A DNA stretch of 64,000 nucleotides from Ignavibacteria bacterium (GTDB lineage Bacteria > Bacteroidota > Ignavibacteria > Kapaibacteriales > UBA961): assembly GCA_947491315.1 (NCBI GenBank), contig CANLII010000009.1:19524-83523 (forward strand). Direction: 5' to 3'. Under the pieces are notes generated by a model. It was not told the origin of the DNA and ran no database searches. It worked only from the letters and a program-made list of their open reading frames with translations. The position numbers and the translations under genes were made by a program. Numbering within the stretch: position 1 is the stretch's first letter; each line of letters opens with the position of its first letter. Below, piece after piece: positions 18,819-27,336 of this stretch.

Positions 18819-19832
18819 ATGAATACTTCAATGCAAATGCCCGAACGGGTACAAATCGAAGAAACAGAGATAGCGAATCAGGGTCGTTATGTACTTCAGC
18901 CTCTCGAAGAAGGCTATGGCGTAACGATTGGTAATGCTCTCCGTAGAGTACTCTTGTCATCCATTCCCGGACATGCCATTATTGGTGTGAAAATCGGCAA
19001 TGCATTGCATGAGTTCGAAACAATTCCTGGTGTAGTAGAAGATATGTGTGAAATTGTCCTCAATCTCAAAGAGGTTCGTTTCCGCTTGCTTGACAAGAAA
19101 AACACCAAAATTTCCTTCAAGATGAAAGGTCCAAAAATTTGGACAGCCGCTGATATTCAAGCAGCAGCTCCTCATATTGAGGTGATGGATCCTGACAAAT
19201 ATATTGCAACCCTCGAAACAGATGCTGAATTCGATGTTGATTTCCGCATTGGTAAAGGTAAAGGATATGTTCCTTCAGAAGAGCAAAACAGTTCTGAATA
19301 TCCTATGGGCATGATTCCGATTGATGCGATTTTCACACCAATCAAGAATGTGATTTACACAGTTGAGCCATTCCGTGTTGGTCAAAAAACTGACTATGAA
19401 AGACTTACATTAGATGTATACACAGATGGTACTTTAACTGCTCAAGAATCAATCCAAGAAGCTGCGGCAATTCTTCAAGATCACTTAATGCTTTTTGTGA
19501 ACTTTGAGCAAATGCGTCGTGAAATGGAAGCACAAGAAGTTGTTGAAGAAGAAGCGAAGGAAGCAGAAAAATCTCGTATGAGACGCATTCTTTTCACTCC
19601 TGTAGATGAACTCGAATTGTCTGTTCGAGCTCACAATTGCCTGAAAGCGGCAAATATTAAAACACTTGCGGAACTTGTCTCTTTGAATGAACAAGATTTG
19701 CTCAAGTTCAGAAATTTTGGTCGCAAATCACTTTCTGAATTAGCAGATATTGTTCGTGTTCATGGCCTTGCATTTGGCATGAACATCGAAAAATACGTTC
19801 TAGAGCAAAAAGCCGCAGAATCAGAAGCATAA
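18819..19832 (+). CDS. rpoA: RNA polymerase alpha subunit
   Basis: Assembly platform of RNA polymerase, 337 residues. The N-terminal dimerisation domain (to about residue 235) has GRYVLQPLEEGYGVTIGNALRRVLLSSIPG and RLTLDVYTDGTLTAQES. A charged linker (EVVEEEAKEAEKS) leads to the C-terminal domain with VRAHNCLKAANIKTLAELV and FGRKSLSEL, which contacts UP elements and regulators. The first ATG is used; a second is at residue 5. Confidence 0.98.
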   Translation: MNTSMQMPERVQIEETEIANQGRYVLQPLEEGYGVTIGNALRRVLLSSIPGHAIIGVKIGNALHEFETIPGVVEDMCEIVLNLKEVRFRLLDKKNTKISFKMKGPKIWTAADIQAAAPHIEVMDPDKYIATLETDAEFDVDFRIGKGKGYVPSEEQNSSEYPMGMIPIDAIFTPIKNVIYTVEPFRVGQKTDYERLTLDVYTDGTLTAQESIQEAAAILQDHLMLFVNFEQMRREMEAQEVVEEEAKEAEKSRMRRILFTPVDELELSVRAHNCLKAANIKTLAELVSLNEQDLLKFRNFGRKSLSELADIVRVHGLAFGMNIEKYVLEQKAAESEA

Positions 19833-19859
19833 TACAACGATAGAATAGAGAGAATTACC

Positions 19860-20573
19860 ATGATCCATCGCAGAGTAGGAAGAAAGCTTAATCGTACCTG
19901 GAGCCATAAGAAAGCTCTTATGTGCAACCTTGCTACAGATCTCTTTCTTCATAAAAAACTGGTAACAACAGAAGCCAAGGCAAAAGAACTCCGTCCATTC
20001 GCTGAGTCTTTGATTACTCGCGCACGCATTGCTCTTCGCAATGAACAAAACGGAAAATTGCCAACCGCTCGCCCAAATAAGGCAGGCGAAGTTATACCTG
20101 TTACAAAAGATTTTGTGCAACGCCGACAAGTAGGACGCTTCATTCGCAATAAAGCAGTTCTTCAAGAATTATTTGATACAATTGCTCCTGCAGCAGCAAC
20201 TCGTGATGGTGGATATACACGCATCATCAAAATTGGTCGCCGTCGTGGTGATGCAGCCCGCGAAGCAATCATTGAATTGGTTGATTTTTCAGCCCCTCAA
20301 GATGGTATTGTTCGTCGCAAAAAGAAAGCAATTCCAGCTCCAAAAGTATCTACTTCAGCACCCGTAGAGGTTATTGCACCTGTAGCTGCTCCAATTATTG
20401 AAGAAATAGCTCCTGAAGTGGATGAAACAATTGTAGATACAGTCCAAACATCGGCTGATGCTATTGAATTGCAAGCTGATACTACCGAAGTAACACCTAT
20501 TGAAGATGCACCTGCAAGTGAAGATGCACCCGCAGATGCCCCAAAAGATAGTGGCGATGCTTCAGCTGAATAA
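19860..20573 (+). CDS. rplQ: 50S ribosomal protein L17 with long acidic C-terminal extension
   Basis: Residues 1 to about 143 are L17: MIHRRVGRKLNRTWSHKKALMCNLATDL, LVTTEAKAKELRPFAE and GGYTRIIKIGRRRGDAAREAIIEL. Bacterial L17 is usually 115-130 residues; this one is 237. The extra C-terminal part starts with a basic patch (RRKKKAIPAPK) and becomes Pro/Ala/Val-rich and strongly acidic (many Glu and Asp), with no recognisable domain. Last gene of the alpha operon block, followed by a strong terminator. Confidence 0.96.
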   Translation: MIHRRVGRKLNRTWSHKKALMCNLATDLFLHKKLVTTEAKAKELRPFAESLITRARIALRNEQNGKLPTARPNKAGEVIPVTKDFVQRRQVGRFIRNKAVLQELFDTIAPAAATRDGGYTRIIKIGRRRGDAAREAIIELVDFSAPQDGIVRRKKKAIPAPKVSTSAPVEVIAPVAAPIIEEIAPEVDETIVDTVQTSADAIELQADTTEVTPIEDAPASEDAPADAPKDSGDASAE

Positions 20574-20594
20574 TGTTAATACATTGAATATTTA

Positions 20595-20624
20595 AAGGCA
20601 ACTGTTTTAGTTGCCTTTTTTTTT
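20595..20624 (+). terminator. Rho-independent terminator after rplQ
   Basis: Nine-bp perfect stem AAGGCAACT (20595-20603) with AGTTGCCTT (20609-20617), a five-base loop GTTTT and a run of T. It closes the long ribosomal protein block; pdxA begins 12 bases beyond it. Confidence 0.9.
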
Positions 20625-20636
20625 AGGTAATGGTCA

Positions 20637-21605
20637 ATGCATGTAATGATTTCATGCGGTGATATCAATGGCATCGCAACAGATATTTTCTTTCGTACAT
20701 TCACGAAGCAAGTTTTCCCCGATATGCAATTCAGCATTGCAATCAATGAAGATACTGCAAAAGAAGTATGCGCAAAGTGGAATGTTATGTATGTCAATCA
20801 ATGCATGCACTTTGAATCCTTGAAGATTAATATTCTTCCATGCAGGCAATATGCTGAGTATCATCCTGGATCTTCACTTTCAGATGCTTCAAAACTAGCA
20901 ATCGAATCATTGGATGTCTCTCTAAATGCAGTGAAGAATGGATATGCAGATGCATTGTTGACTTTACCTATCGCAAAAGATGCAATGAATGCCGAGGGTT
21001 GGAAATACAGTGGTCAAACAGATTGGCTCAAACATGAATTTGAGGGTTCAAATCCAATCATGATACTGTTTCATGGATCAATGAGAGTTGCACTTGCAAC
21101 TGTGCATATGCCTTTGAAAAAAGTATCACAGTCACTTACGATTAGTTCACTTACTGATATCATTGATGGCGTTGATCAATGCATGAAGATCGATTTCAAT
21201 ATTGAATATCCGCGTATTGCTGTATTGGGACTTAATCCTCATGCAGGTGAACATGGTTTGCTTGGAGATGAAGAAAAAGGTTTTATCATTCCTGCGATTG
21301 AATCTGCAAAGTCAAATGGGATACAATGTTTCGGACCTTTCCCTGCAGATGGTTTTTTCTCTCGTCCAAGTTGGAAAAATTATGATGCAATCATTGCTCA
21401 ATATCATGATCAAGGATTGATTCCATTGAAGTTATATGCGCAAGGGCATGGTGTGAATTTCACTGCAAATCTTCCCATAATTCGCGTATCTCCAGATCAT
21501 GGAACTGCTTATGATATTGCAGGTACTGATGTGGTTGAAGAACATAGCATGATTTCAGCAATAGATGCAATTCGAACAATTCTAAATAATAGAAAAAGTA
21601 GATGA
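20637..21605 (+). CDS. pdxA: 4-hydroxythreonine-4-phosphate dehydrogenase
   Basis: Oxidises 4-phosphohydroxy-L-threonine to the unstable ketone used by PdxJ in the DXP-dependent pyridoxal phosphate pathway. 322 residues. Metal-binding histidines are H157 (ATVHMPL), H202 (GLNPHAGEHG) and H257 (AQYHDQGLIPLK); SPDHGTAYDIAG is the C-terminal signature. The N-terminal Gly motif reads GDINGIATDI rather than GDPAGIGPEI, a mild deviation. The stop overlaps kynU by four bases (ATGA), so the two are probably co-translated. Confidence 0.93.
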   Translation: MHVMISCGDINGIATDIFFRTFTKQVFPDMQFSIAINEDTAKEVCAKWNVMYVNQCMHFESLKINILPCRQYAEYHPGSSLSDASKLAIESLDVSLNAVKNGYADALLTLPIAKDAMNAEGWKYSGQTDWLKHEFEGSNPIMILFHGSMRVALATVHMPLKKVSQSLTISSLTDIIDGVDQCMKIDFNIEYPRIAVLGLNPHAGEHGLLGDEEKGFIIPAIESAKSNGIQCFGPFPADGFFSRPSWKNYDAIIAQYHDQGLIPLKLYAQGHGVNFTANLPIIRVSPDHGTAYDIAGTDVVEEHSMISAIDAIRTILNNRKSR

Positions 21606-22891
21606 GAGAAGAGATGCAAGATTATCATATACATATGGATCAACAGGATCCACTATCATCACAAAAAAATGCATTTTATATTCCTGAACATGAAGGGAAA
21701 GATGCTTTATATTTTTGTGGAAATTCGCTTGGTCTTCAACCAAAAGGCGTCATGGCATTATTAGAACAAGAAGTCATGGACTGGCGTAAATACGGCGTAG
21801 AGGGACATTTCCATGCGAAAAATCCATGGTTTTCCTATCACTCAATTGTCACCGAATCGCTCTCTAGAATAGTTGGAGCAAATCCAAGTGAAGTTGTTGC
21901 AATGCAGACACTCACCGCGAATCTGCATTTGGCGATGGTATCATTTTACAAGCCAACAAAAGATCGATATAAAATTGTGATGGAAGCTGGTGCATTTCCG
22001 TCGGATCAATATGCAATTGAATCACAAGTAAGATTTCATGGATTTGAACCTGATGATGCGATCATTGAGATAAGACCTCGTGCTGGGGAGCATATCATTC
22101 ATCATGAAGATATTATTGATGCGATTGAACGAAATGCTGACTCAATTGCACTTGTCATGTTTAGTGGTGTGCAGTATTTGTCAGGTCAGCGTTTTCGAAT
22201 GAAAGATATCACGGAATCGGCTCATAGAGCAGGTGCAATGTGTGGCTTTGATCTAGCGCATGCCATAGGGAATGTAGAATTGCAATTGCATGATTGGAAT
22301 ACAGATTTTGCAGTGTGGTGTTCATATAAATATCTGAACTCGGGTCCGGGAGGTATTGGTGGACTCTTTATTCATGATAAACATGCGAATTCTCCCGATC
22401 TTCCTCGCTTTGCCGGATGGTGGGGCCATGATGAGCAATCACGATTTTTAATGAAGAAGGGATTCATTCCATCACATGGAGCAAGTGGATGGCAACTCAG
22501 CAATGCACAGGTATTTCACATTGCAAGTTTACGTGCTTCCTTGGATATTTTTGATGAAGTGAAACTTGAAGAATTATTCTCAAAGCGAGATGCATTGACA
22601 GCATATGCAGAGCAATTATTATTGCAATTGAAAGAAGATATTCCTCAAATTCCTTTGGAGATTATCACACCGAAGAATAAGGATGAAAGGGGGGCACAAT
22701 TGTCATTGTTATTTCATGAACATGGAAAAACACTGATTGACAAATTACTTATAGATGGAATCATCGTGGATTGGAGGGAGCCAAACATCATTCGCTTGGC
22801 ACCAGCTCCACTCTATAATACTTTCAGGGATGTTCATGAGTTTGCGAATCGCTTTGGTAAGCATTGCATTGATTTATTCTGTGAGCAATAA
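21602..22891 (+). CDS. kynU: Kynureninase
   Basis: PLP-dependent hydrolase that splits kynurenine (or 3-hydroxykynurenine) into anthranilate (or 3-hydroxyanthranilate) and alanine; fold-type I, 429 residues. FCGNSLGLQPKG near the start, D217 in GFDLAHAIGN, and the PLP lysine K243 in CSYKYLNSGPGGIGG are clear, as is GWQLSNAQVF. It overlaps pdxA by four bases; an ATG four codons in is a possible alternative start. No tryptophan dioxygenase or kynurenine formamidase is in the window, so the pathway direction (catabolism or NAD synthesis) is unknown. Its 3' end overlaps the murC 3' end by 18 bases. Confidence 0.95.
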   Translation: MREEMQDYHIHMDQQDPLSSQKNAFYIPEHEGKDALYFCGNSLGLQPKGVMALLEQEVMDWRKYGVEGHFHAKNPWFSYHSIVTESLSRIVGANPSEVVAMQTLTANLHLAMVSFYKPTKDRYKIVMEAGAFPSDQYAIESQVRFHGFEPDDAIIEIRPRAGEHIIHHEDIIDAIERNADSIALVMFSGVQYLSGQRFRMKDITESAHRAGAMCGFDLAHAIGNVELQLHDWNTDFAVWCSYKYLNSGPGGIGGLFIHDKHANSPDLPRFAGWWGHDEQSRFLMKKGFIPSHGASGWQLSNAQVFHIASLRASLDIFDEVKLEELFSKRDALTAYAEQLLLQLKEDIPQIPLEIITPKNKDERGAQLSLLFHEHGKTLIDKLLIDGIIVDWREPNIIRLAPAPLYNTFRDVHEFANRFGKHCIDLFCEQ

Positions 22892-24247
22892 TCGATCAGA
22901 TAATTTTGTGATATCCCCTGCTCCAAGCGTGATGACAAGATCGCCATTTTGCATGATGCTCCTGACTTTTGCATCCACATCTGAGAGATTCGGAACATAA
23001 TGCACATGTCGATGCCCTGAGTTCTTTGCTGCTTGTGCAATTAATTCCCCGGAAATTCCCTCGATTTTCTCTTCTCTTGCAGGATAGACATCCGTAATGA
23101 ATACTATGTCTGCATCATCGAAAGAAAGACCAAAATCTTTGTAAAAATCGCGAGTGCGGGTATAAGTGTGCGGTTGAAAGACTGCAACAATTCTTCTTTC
23201 TTTCCAACCTGATCTAGCACCTAACAATGCACTTTTCAATTCCGTAGGGTGATGCGCATAATCATCGACGATCAGAATATCGTCCAACATTCCTTTGATT
23301 TCAAAACGACGATAGACGCCTGCGAATTCCTTCAATGCTTCGGCAATTGTTTCGAATGGAATACCAAGATGAAGTCCCACCGTAATTGCCCCAAGAGCAT
23401 TCTTCACATTATATTCCCCCGGGATATTTAGGTTGACTTTACCGAGTTTTTCTCCATGAGAAATAACGGTGAATTCAGTGCTTCTTTCATGTGGAATGAT
23501 ATCAATTGCTCGAATATCACATTGACGAGACAGTCCGAATGTTACCACTTTCTTATTGATATGAGGCAATATTGAACGAATGCCTGCATCATCGAGTCCG
23601 ACTGCAACAAAACCATAGAAAGGGACTTTTCCAGAGAATTCAATGAATGCCTTTTCCACTTCTTCAGCCGTGCCATAAATATCAAGATGTTCCGCTTCGA
23701 TATTATTAATAATAGCTATTGTCGGGAATAATTGAAGAAATGATCGATCATATTCATCAGCTTCCACTACGGTCCATTCACCATGTCCCAATCGAGCATT
23801 CGTTCCACCCAAACCATTCAAGCGCCCTCCCACAATTACGGTTGGGTCAATCCCACCTTTCATTAGTACAAGACCACACAATGAAGTGGTTGTGGTTTTT
23901 CCATGTGTACCTGCAATCGCAAGCGTATAATTCAATCGTGAAATTTCAGCAAGCATTTCAGCTCTGCGAATGATTGGAATTCCATGTTCCATTGCCGCGA
24001 TTGTTTCAGGATTTTCATTTGGTTTTACTGCGCTTGAATAGACCACCACTTCAGCATTTGCAATATGTGCTTCGTGATGTCCGATATGTATCGTGGCACC
24101 AATCGATTGCAAATATTCAGTATTCTGTGATGCGGAAAGATCGGATCCACTCACTGAGAATCCCTGATTAATCAGAATTTCAGCGATACCGCTCATGCCG
24201 ATACCACCGATTCCAACGAAGTGTATGTTTTTAACAGAAGAGAACAT
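22874..24247 (-). CDS. murC: UDP-N-acetylmuramate--L-alanine ligase
   Basis: Cytoplasmic Mur ligase adding L-Ala to UDP-MurNAc in peptidoglycan synthesis; 457 residues. N-terminal UDP-binding domain with HFVGIGGIGMSGIAEIL, the ATP loop AGTHGKTTTT at 112-121, central EADEYDRSFL and NNIEAEHLDIYG, and the C-terminal VDDYAHHPTEL. It stands alone, outside any dcw cluster, and converges on kynU with overlapping 3' ends. Confidence 0.97.
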   Translation of the reverse strand: MFSSVKNIHFVGIGGIGMSGIAEILINQGFSVSGSDLSASQNTEYLQSIGATIHIGHHEAHIANAEVVVYSSAVKPNENPETIAAMEHGIPIIRRAEMLAEISRLNYTLAIAGTHGKTTTTSLCGLVLMKGGIDPTVIVGGRLNGLGGTNARLGHGEWTVVEADEYDRSFLQLFPTIAIINNIEAEHLDIYGTAEEVEKAFIEFSGKVPFYGFVAVGLDDAGIRSILPHINKKVVTFGLSRQCDIRAIDIIPHERSTEFTVISHGEKLGKVNLNIPGEYNVKNALGAITVGLHLGIPFETIAEALKEFAGVYRRFEIKGMLDDILIVDDYAHHPTELKSALLGARSGWKERRIVAVFQPHTYTRTRDFYKDFGLSFDDADIVFITDVYPAREEKIEGISGELIAQAAKNSGHRHVHYVPNLSDVDAKVRSIMQNGDLVITLGAGDITKLSDRLLLTE

Positions 24248-24320
24248 GAAGCATTACCTAAATCTAAATAGTTTCGGGCGGGTATAATAGACAACACATG
24301 TAATAGCCAATCACCTATTT

Positions 24321-24328
24321 CAAAGATA
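24321..24328 (-). promoter_or_regulatory. Possible -7 element for murC
   Basis: On the - strand this reads TATCTTTG, a match to TAnnTTTG, 73 bases before the murC start. No TTTG lies at the expected distance upstream, and the site overlaps a small inverted repeat (CCTAT/ATAGG), so the call is tentative. Confidence 0.3.
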
Positions 24329-24449
24329 GGGATTTTATGGACAGGTTATAGTTACCATGCACTCAATACACTCCCGGAAAAATACAATTGGACTTTTTAT
24401 GTTTTTTGTTTGTCAATATTGTCTGTATGTTGTTTTTGGGTTATAATGA

Positions 24450-24665
24450 TGTCGCTCTATTATGATGTCGCTCGTGCGGAGCTGTTGGGATGTCGCTCGT
24501 GCGGAGCTATTATGATGTCGCACCTACGGAGCTATTATGATGGCGCACCTACGGAGCTATTGGGATGGCGCACCTACGGAGCTATTATGATGTCGCTCCT
24601 ACGGAGCTATTGGGATGGCGCACCTACGGAGCTATTGGGATGGCGCACCTACGGAGCTATTATAG
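24450..24665 (+). repeat. REP-like array, eight 25-bp units plus one truncated unit
   Basis: Units start at 24466, 24491, 24516, 24541, 24566, 24591, 24616 and 24641, each 25 bases; a 16-base truncated unit is at 24450-24465. Each unit has a small hairpin of the form GCTCC-TAC-GGAGC (variants GCACC, GCTCG), then CTATT and either ATGATG or GGGATGG. The period is not a multiple of three and there are no unique spacers, so this is neither a coding nor a CRISPR array. The same unit recurs beyond the adjacent transposase gene, which points to REP sequences mobilised by it. Confidence 0.88.
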
Positions 24666-24671
24666 GGGTAC

Positions 24672-24739
24672 AGCACCAGAGGTGCGATATCACAATAAAC
24701 ATTGATGGAAAAGGAATTTAAGCCCCATCGGGGCGATAT
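24672..24739 (+). repeat. Two hairpins of a second REP-like type before the transposase
   Basis: GCACC-AGA-GGTGC at 24673-24685 and GCCCC-ATC-GGGGC at 24722-24734 are each followed by GATAT. Allowing compensatory changes in the stem they share the form AGCnCCAnnGGnGCGATAT. They differ from the 25-bp units in tail sequence. The second lies 23 bases before the transposase start and could be an end recognised by the enzyme or could affect its translation. Confidence 0.6.
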
Positions 24740-24757
24740 ATGCAGGGGGGTAGTGAT

Positions 24758-25222
24758 ATGGCAAACACATATACACAAGTTTATGTGCAGATTGTATTTG
24801 CAGTTAAACATAGACAGCATCTTATTCATAAGTCATGGAAAGATGAATTGTACAAGTATATTTGCGGAATAATCAATGGTAAAGCACAGAGGGTATATGC
24901 AATAGGAGGTGTTGAAGATCATATACATATACTGGTTAGTTTGAAACCGGATATGTCGATTTCTGAATTAGTAAGAGAGATTAAAGCATGCTCTTCAAAA
25001 TGGGTAAATGAAAAGGGTTTTGCACTAGGGAAATTTCAATGGCAGGGAGGGTTTGGGGCTTTTTCATATCAAGGTGATGCATTAGAAAATCTGATTCGAT
25101 ATATCAATAATCAAGAACAGCATCATCAAAAAAATAAATTTAAAGATGAATACATTGCATTGATGCAACAGTATAACATTGATTATAATGAAAAATATTT
25201 GTTTGTTTTTATGGATGAATGA
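24758..25222 (+). CDS. REP-associated tyrosine transposase (IS200-like, Y1 family)
   Basis: Single-strand DNA transposase of the HUH/Y1 class (Pfam Transposase_17 type), 154 residues. The HUH pair is HIH in VEDHIHILVSL, and the likely nucleophile is the Tyr of LIRYINNQEQHHQK; KFQWQGGFGAFSY is another family mark. The ATG at 24758 is chosen over an in-frame ATG at 24740 because AGGGGGG sits eight bases upstream and the product then starts MANTYTQVYVQIVFAVKHR, as in relatives. It is flanked on both sides by hairpin repeats, the expected setting for RAYTs, which are usually domesticated single-copy genes rather than true IS. It seems intact. Confidence 0.92.
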   Translation: MANTYTQVYVQIVFAVKHRQHLIHKSWKDELYKYICGIINGKAQRVYAIGGVEDHIHILVSLKPDMSISELVREIKACSSKWVNEKGFALGKFQWQGGFGAFSYQGDALENLIRYINNQEQHHQKNKFKDEYIALMQQYNIDYNEKYLFVFMDE

Positions 25223-25236
25223 TGTTGATATTGGGA

Positions 25237-25350
25237 TGTCGTTATTATGATGTCGCTCCTACGGAGCTATTATGATGTCGCTCGTACGGAGCTATTATGA
25301 TGTCGCTCCTACGGAGCTATTGGGATGGCGCTCGGAAGGAGCTTATCCAA
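25237..25350 (+). repeat. REP-like array downstream of the transposase
   Basis: Same 25-bp unit and same orientation as the upstream array: full units at 25251-25275, 25276-25300 and 25301-25325, a truncated unit at 25237-25250 and a degenerate one at 25326-25350 with the hairpin GCTCG-GAA-GGAGC. The last unit runs into the stop codon of the minus-strand SUI1 gene, so repeat sequence forms the 3' end of that transcript. Confidence 0.88.
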
Positions 25351-25684
25351 TCATTCTTGTTTTATATCCATGGTCTATGAGTGTTTGTTCTAATCTTTTT
25401 CGATGATCACCTTGAATTTCAATGAGATTATCGCGGACGGTACCGCCTGTTCCGCAAAGTTTTTTGAATGTTTTGCAGAGTGTATCTAGTTCAGTGGGAT
25501 TTGACTGAAAGCCCGAGAGTACGGTCACCATTTTACCACCTCTTCCTTTTTTATCGAGGCGGATATCGATGCGTTGTTGCGAACCATCATATCCTTTTTT
25601 TTTTACGATGACCTGATCATTCTTTTTGGCATCATCCGGCAAGAGAGATGCGAGATCTTGTAATGATGTAAAGGACTTACTCAT
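25343..25684 (-). CDS. SUI1/eIF1-family translation factor (YciH-like)
   Basis: Small basic protein of 113 residues. The SUI1 domain occupies residues 40-110: RLDKKGRGGKMVTVLSGF, LCKTFKKLCGTGGTVRDNLIEIQGDH and the terminal LIDHGYKTRM. Eukaryotic eIF1 monitors start-codon choice; bacterial YciH can destabilise non-canonical initiation complexes, and the role here is presumably similar but unproven. The ATG overlaps the purF stop (ATGA), so the pair is probably co-translated. Its stop codon lies inside a degenerate REP unit. Confidence 0.93.
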   Translation of the reverse strand: MSKSFTSLQDLASLLPDDAKKNDQVIVKKKGYDGSQQRIDIRLDKKGRGGKMVTVLSGFQSNPTELDTLCKTFKKLCGTGGTVRDNLIEIQGDHRKRLEQTLIDHGYKTRMIG

Positions 25685-27174
25685 TCTTCAGTGGAATGTT
25701 TGTGTGCTGTAAGATCGATTTGCACGGGATACTCTCCCGTAAAGCATGCATTGCAATATCCGATGCCTTCTTCATCGGGAACGGATTGCATAAGTTTTTC
25801 GACTGATAAATAATGCAATGAATCCGCATTGAGTGAAGAAGCAATGCCGGGTATATCTTGATAACGATTTGCAATCAATTCTTCTCTACTTGGGAAGTCC
25901 ATTCCATATTGACATGGATGGGTGATTGGTGGTGAGGTAATGCGCATATGCACTTCTTTGGGATGTGCCTCTCGAATCAAATTAATGAGTGCGCGAGAAG
26001 TTGTTCCACGAACTACTGAATCATCAACCACCACTACTTTATTATTTTCCAATACGCCCTTGACGGTATTGAATTTAGTCTTGACTTTGAATTCGCGATT
26101 ATTCTGCCCGGGTGCGATGAATGTTCTTCCCACATAATGAGAGCGAATAAGACCGATTTCATAACGAGATGGATTGCCTAATTCATTGTTGACATTTGCA
26201 TAACCCAGTGTTGAGGTGTTTCCGCTGTCGGGCACTGCAATTACAACTACTTTATCATCGGGAGAATCAGCAGGAACAGGACTTTCTTCTGCAAGATTTT
26301 TGCCAAGTTTTCTGCGAACTTTATCGACATTATGACCAAAGATTCTGGAATCAGGTCTTGAGAAATAGATATACTCAAAAATGCAATGTTTTGAACATGG
26401 TGTTTCATCATCTATGAGATAACTCTTGATCTCACCGGTTTTGACTGTCTCATCATCAATCACAATGATCTCATTATGCTTCACATCCCGCACATATTCT
26501 GCGCTGATGATATCAAGAGCGCATGTTTCTGAAACAATAACATAAGACCAGCCATCTTCCACTTTTTTTCTTCCGATGCAAAGTGGTCTGAAACCATAGG
26601 GATCACGAGCGGCCACAAGTGCATTATTTGTCATGATGACAAGTGAATATGCACCACGAGCAATTCGTAATGCTTCACGAATTTGATCGAGTTGAGATTC
26701 CTTTTTGCTACGAGCAATTAAATGCAAAAACAATTCACTATCTGTCGTAGTCTGAAATATCGCACCTTCATTCTGCAATTCATTGCGAAGTATCTTTGTA
26801 TTGGTAAGATTGCCATTATGCGCCACGGCTATAGTGCCGGAACGATATTTTGTGAGAAATGGCTGAACATTTGCAATGCCACCGCTGCCTGTAGTGGAAT
26901 AGCGATTATGTGCAATCGCCATATTTCCTTTAAGTTTTTCTGTAAGGATATTAGGAGCAGAAAATACATCAAGCACCAGACCTTCGCCTTTGTGTGATGC
27001 GAATTTCATGGTATCACCCACTTTCCCAGCGGCAACTATACCGGCGGCTTCTTGTCCACGATGTTGCAGTGCATGCAATGCATAATATGCCATGATTGAT
27101 GCCTGTGGATCATTAAAGATACCTACAATGCCGCAATTGCAATTGGGTTTGTCGAGATCTCGAAGATTATTCAT
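25681..27174 (-). CDS. purF: Amidophosphoribosyltransferase, iron-sulfur type
   Basis: First committed step of de novo purine synthesis: glutamine plus PRPP gives phosphoribosylamine. 497 residues. An N-terminal propeptide of 13 residues precedes the glutamine-hydrolysing nucleophile C14 (CNCGIVGIF). The PRPP loop VVVDDSVVRGTTS is at 381-393. Four cysteines, C264 (CIFEYIYFSRPDS), C421 (HPCQYG), C474 and C477 (CNAC), match the [4Fe-4S] ligands of the Bacillus enzyme, so this is the oxygen-sensitive, propeptide-processed class. No other purine gene is nearby. Confidence 0.97.
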   Translation of the reverse strand: MNNLRDLDKPNCNCGIVGIFNDPQASIMAYYALHALQHRGQEAAGIVAAGKVGDTMKFASHKGEGLVLDVFSAPNILTEKLKGNMAIAHNRYSTTGSGGIANVQPFLTKYRSGTIAVAHNGNLTNTKILRNELQNEGAIFQTTTDSELFLHLIARSKKESQLDQIREALRIARGAYSLVIMTNNALVAARDPYGFRPLCIGRKKVEDGWSYVIVSETCALDIISAEYVRDVKHNEIIVIDDETVKTGEIKSYLIDDETPCSKHCIFEYIYFSRPDSRIFGHNVDKVRRKLGKNLAEESPVPADSPDDKVVVIAVPDSGNTSTLGYANVNNELGNPSRYEIGLIRSHYVGRTFIAPGQNNREFKVKTKFNTVKGVLENNKVVVVDDSVVRGTTSRALINLIREAHPKEVHMRITSPPITHPCQYGMDFPSREELIANRYQDIPGIASSLNADSLHYLSVEKLMQSVPDEEGIGYCNACFTGEYPVQIDLTAHKHSTEE

Positions 27175-27336
27175 GTGGATTGGATGCGTACAAAATGAGG
27201 AGGAAAAACGAAGTGCGAAGATACGAAATCTGCATCAATGGACATGAGTTTGAACAATGCTCATTGGGATTACACTATGAGTGGTTCTCAATCGTGAACA
27301 AACTCACTTTTGTTTCTCATGCGCTTGATTGAATCT

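Noticed and set aside
24450..24665. CRISPR array
   Set aside because: Units are directly adjacent with no unique spacers, and no cas gene is present.
24410..24721. 103-residue frame through the 25-bp array
   Set aside because: The unit length is not a multiple of three, so the apparent repeats cycle through three frames. No ribosome site and no sign of selection on protein.
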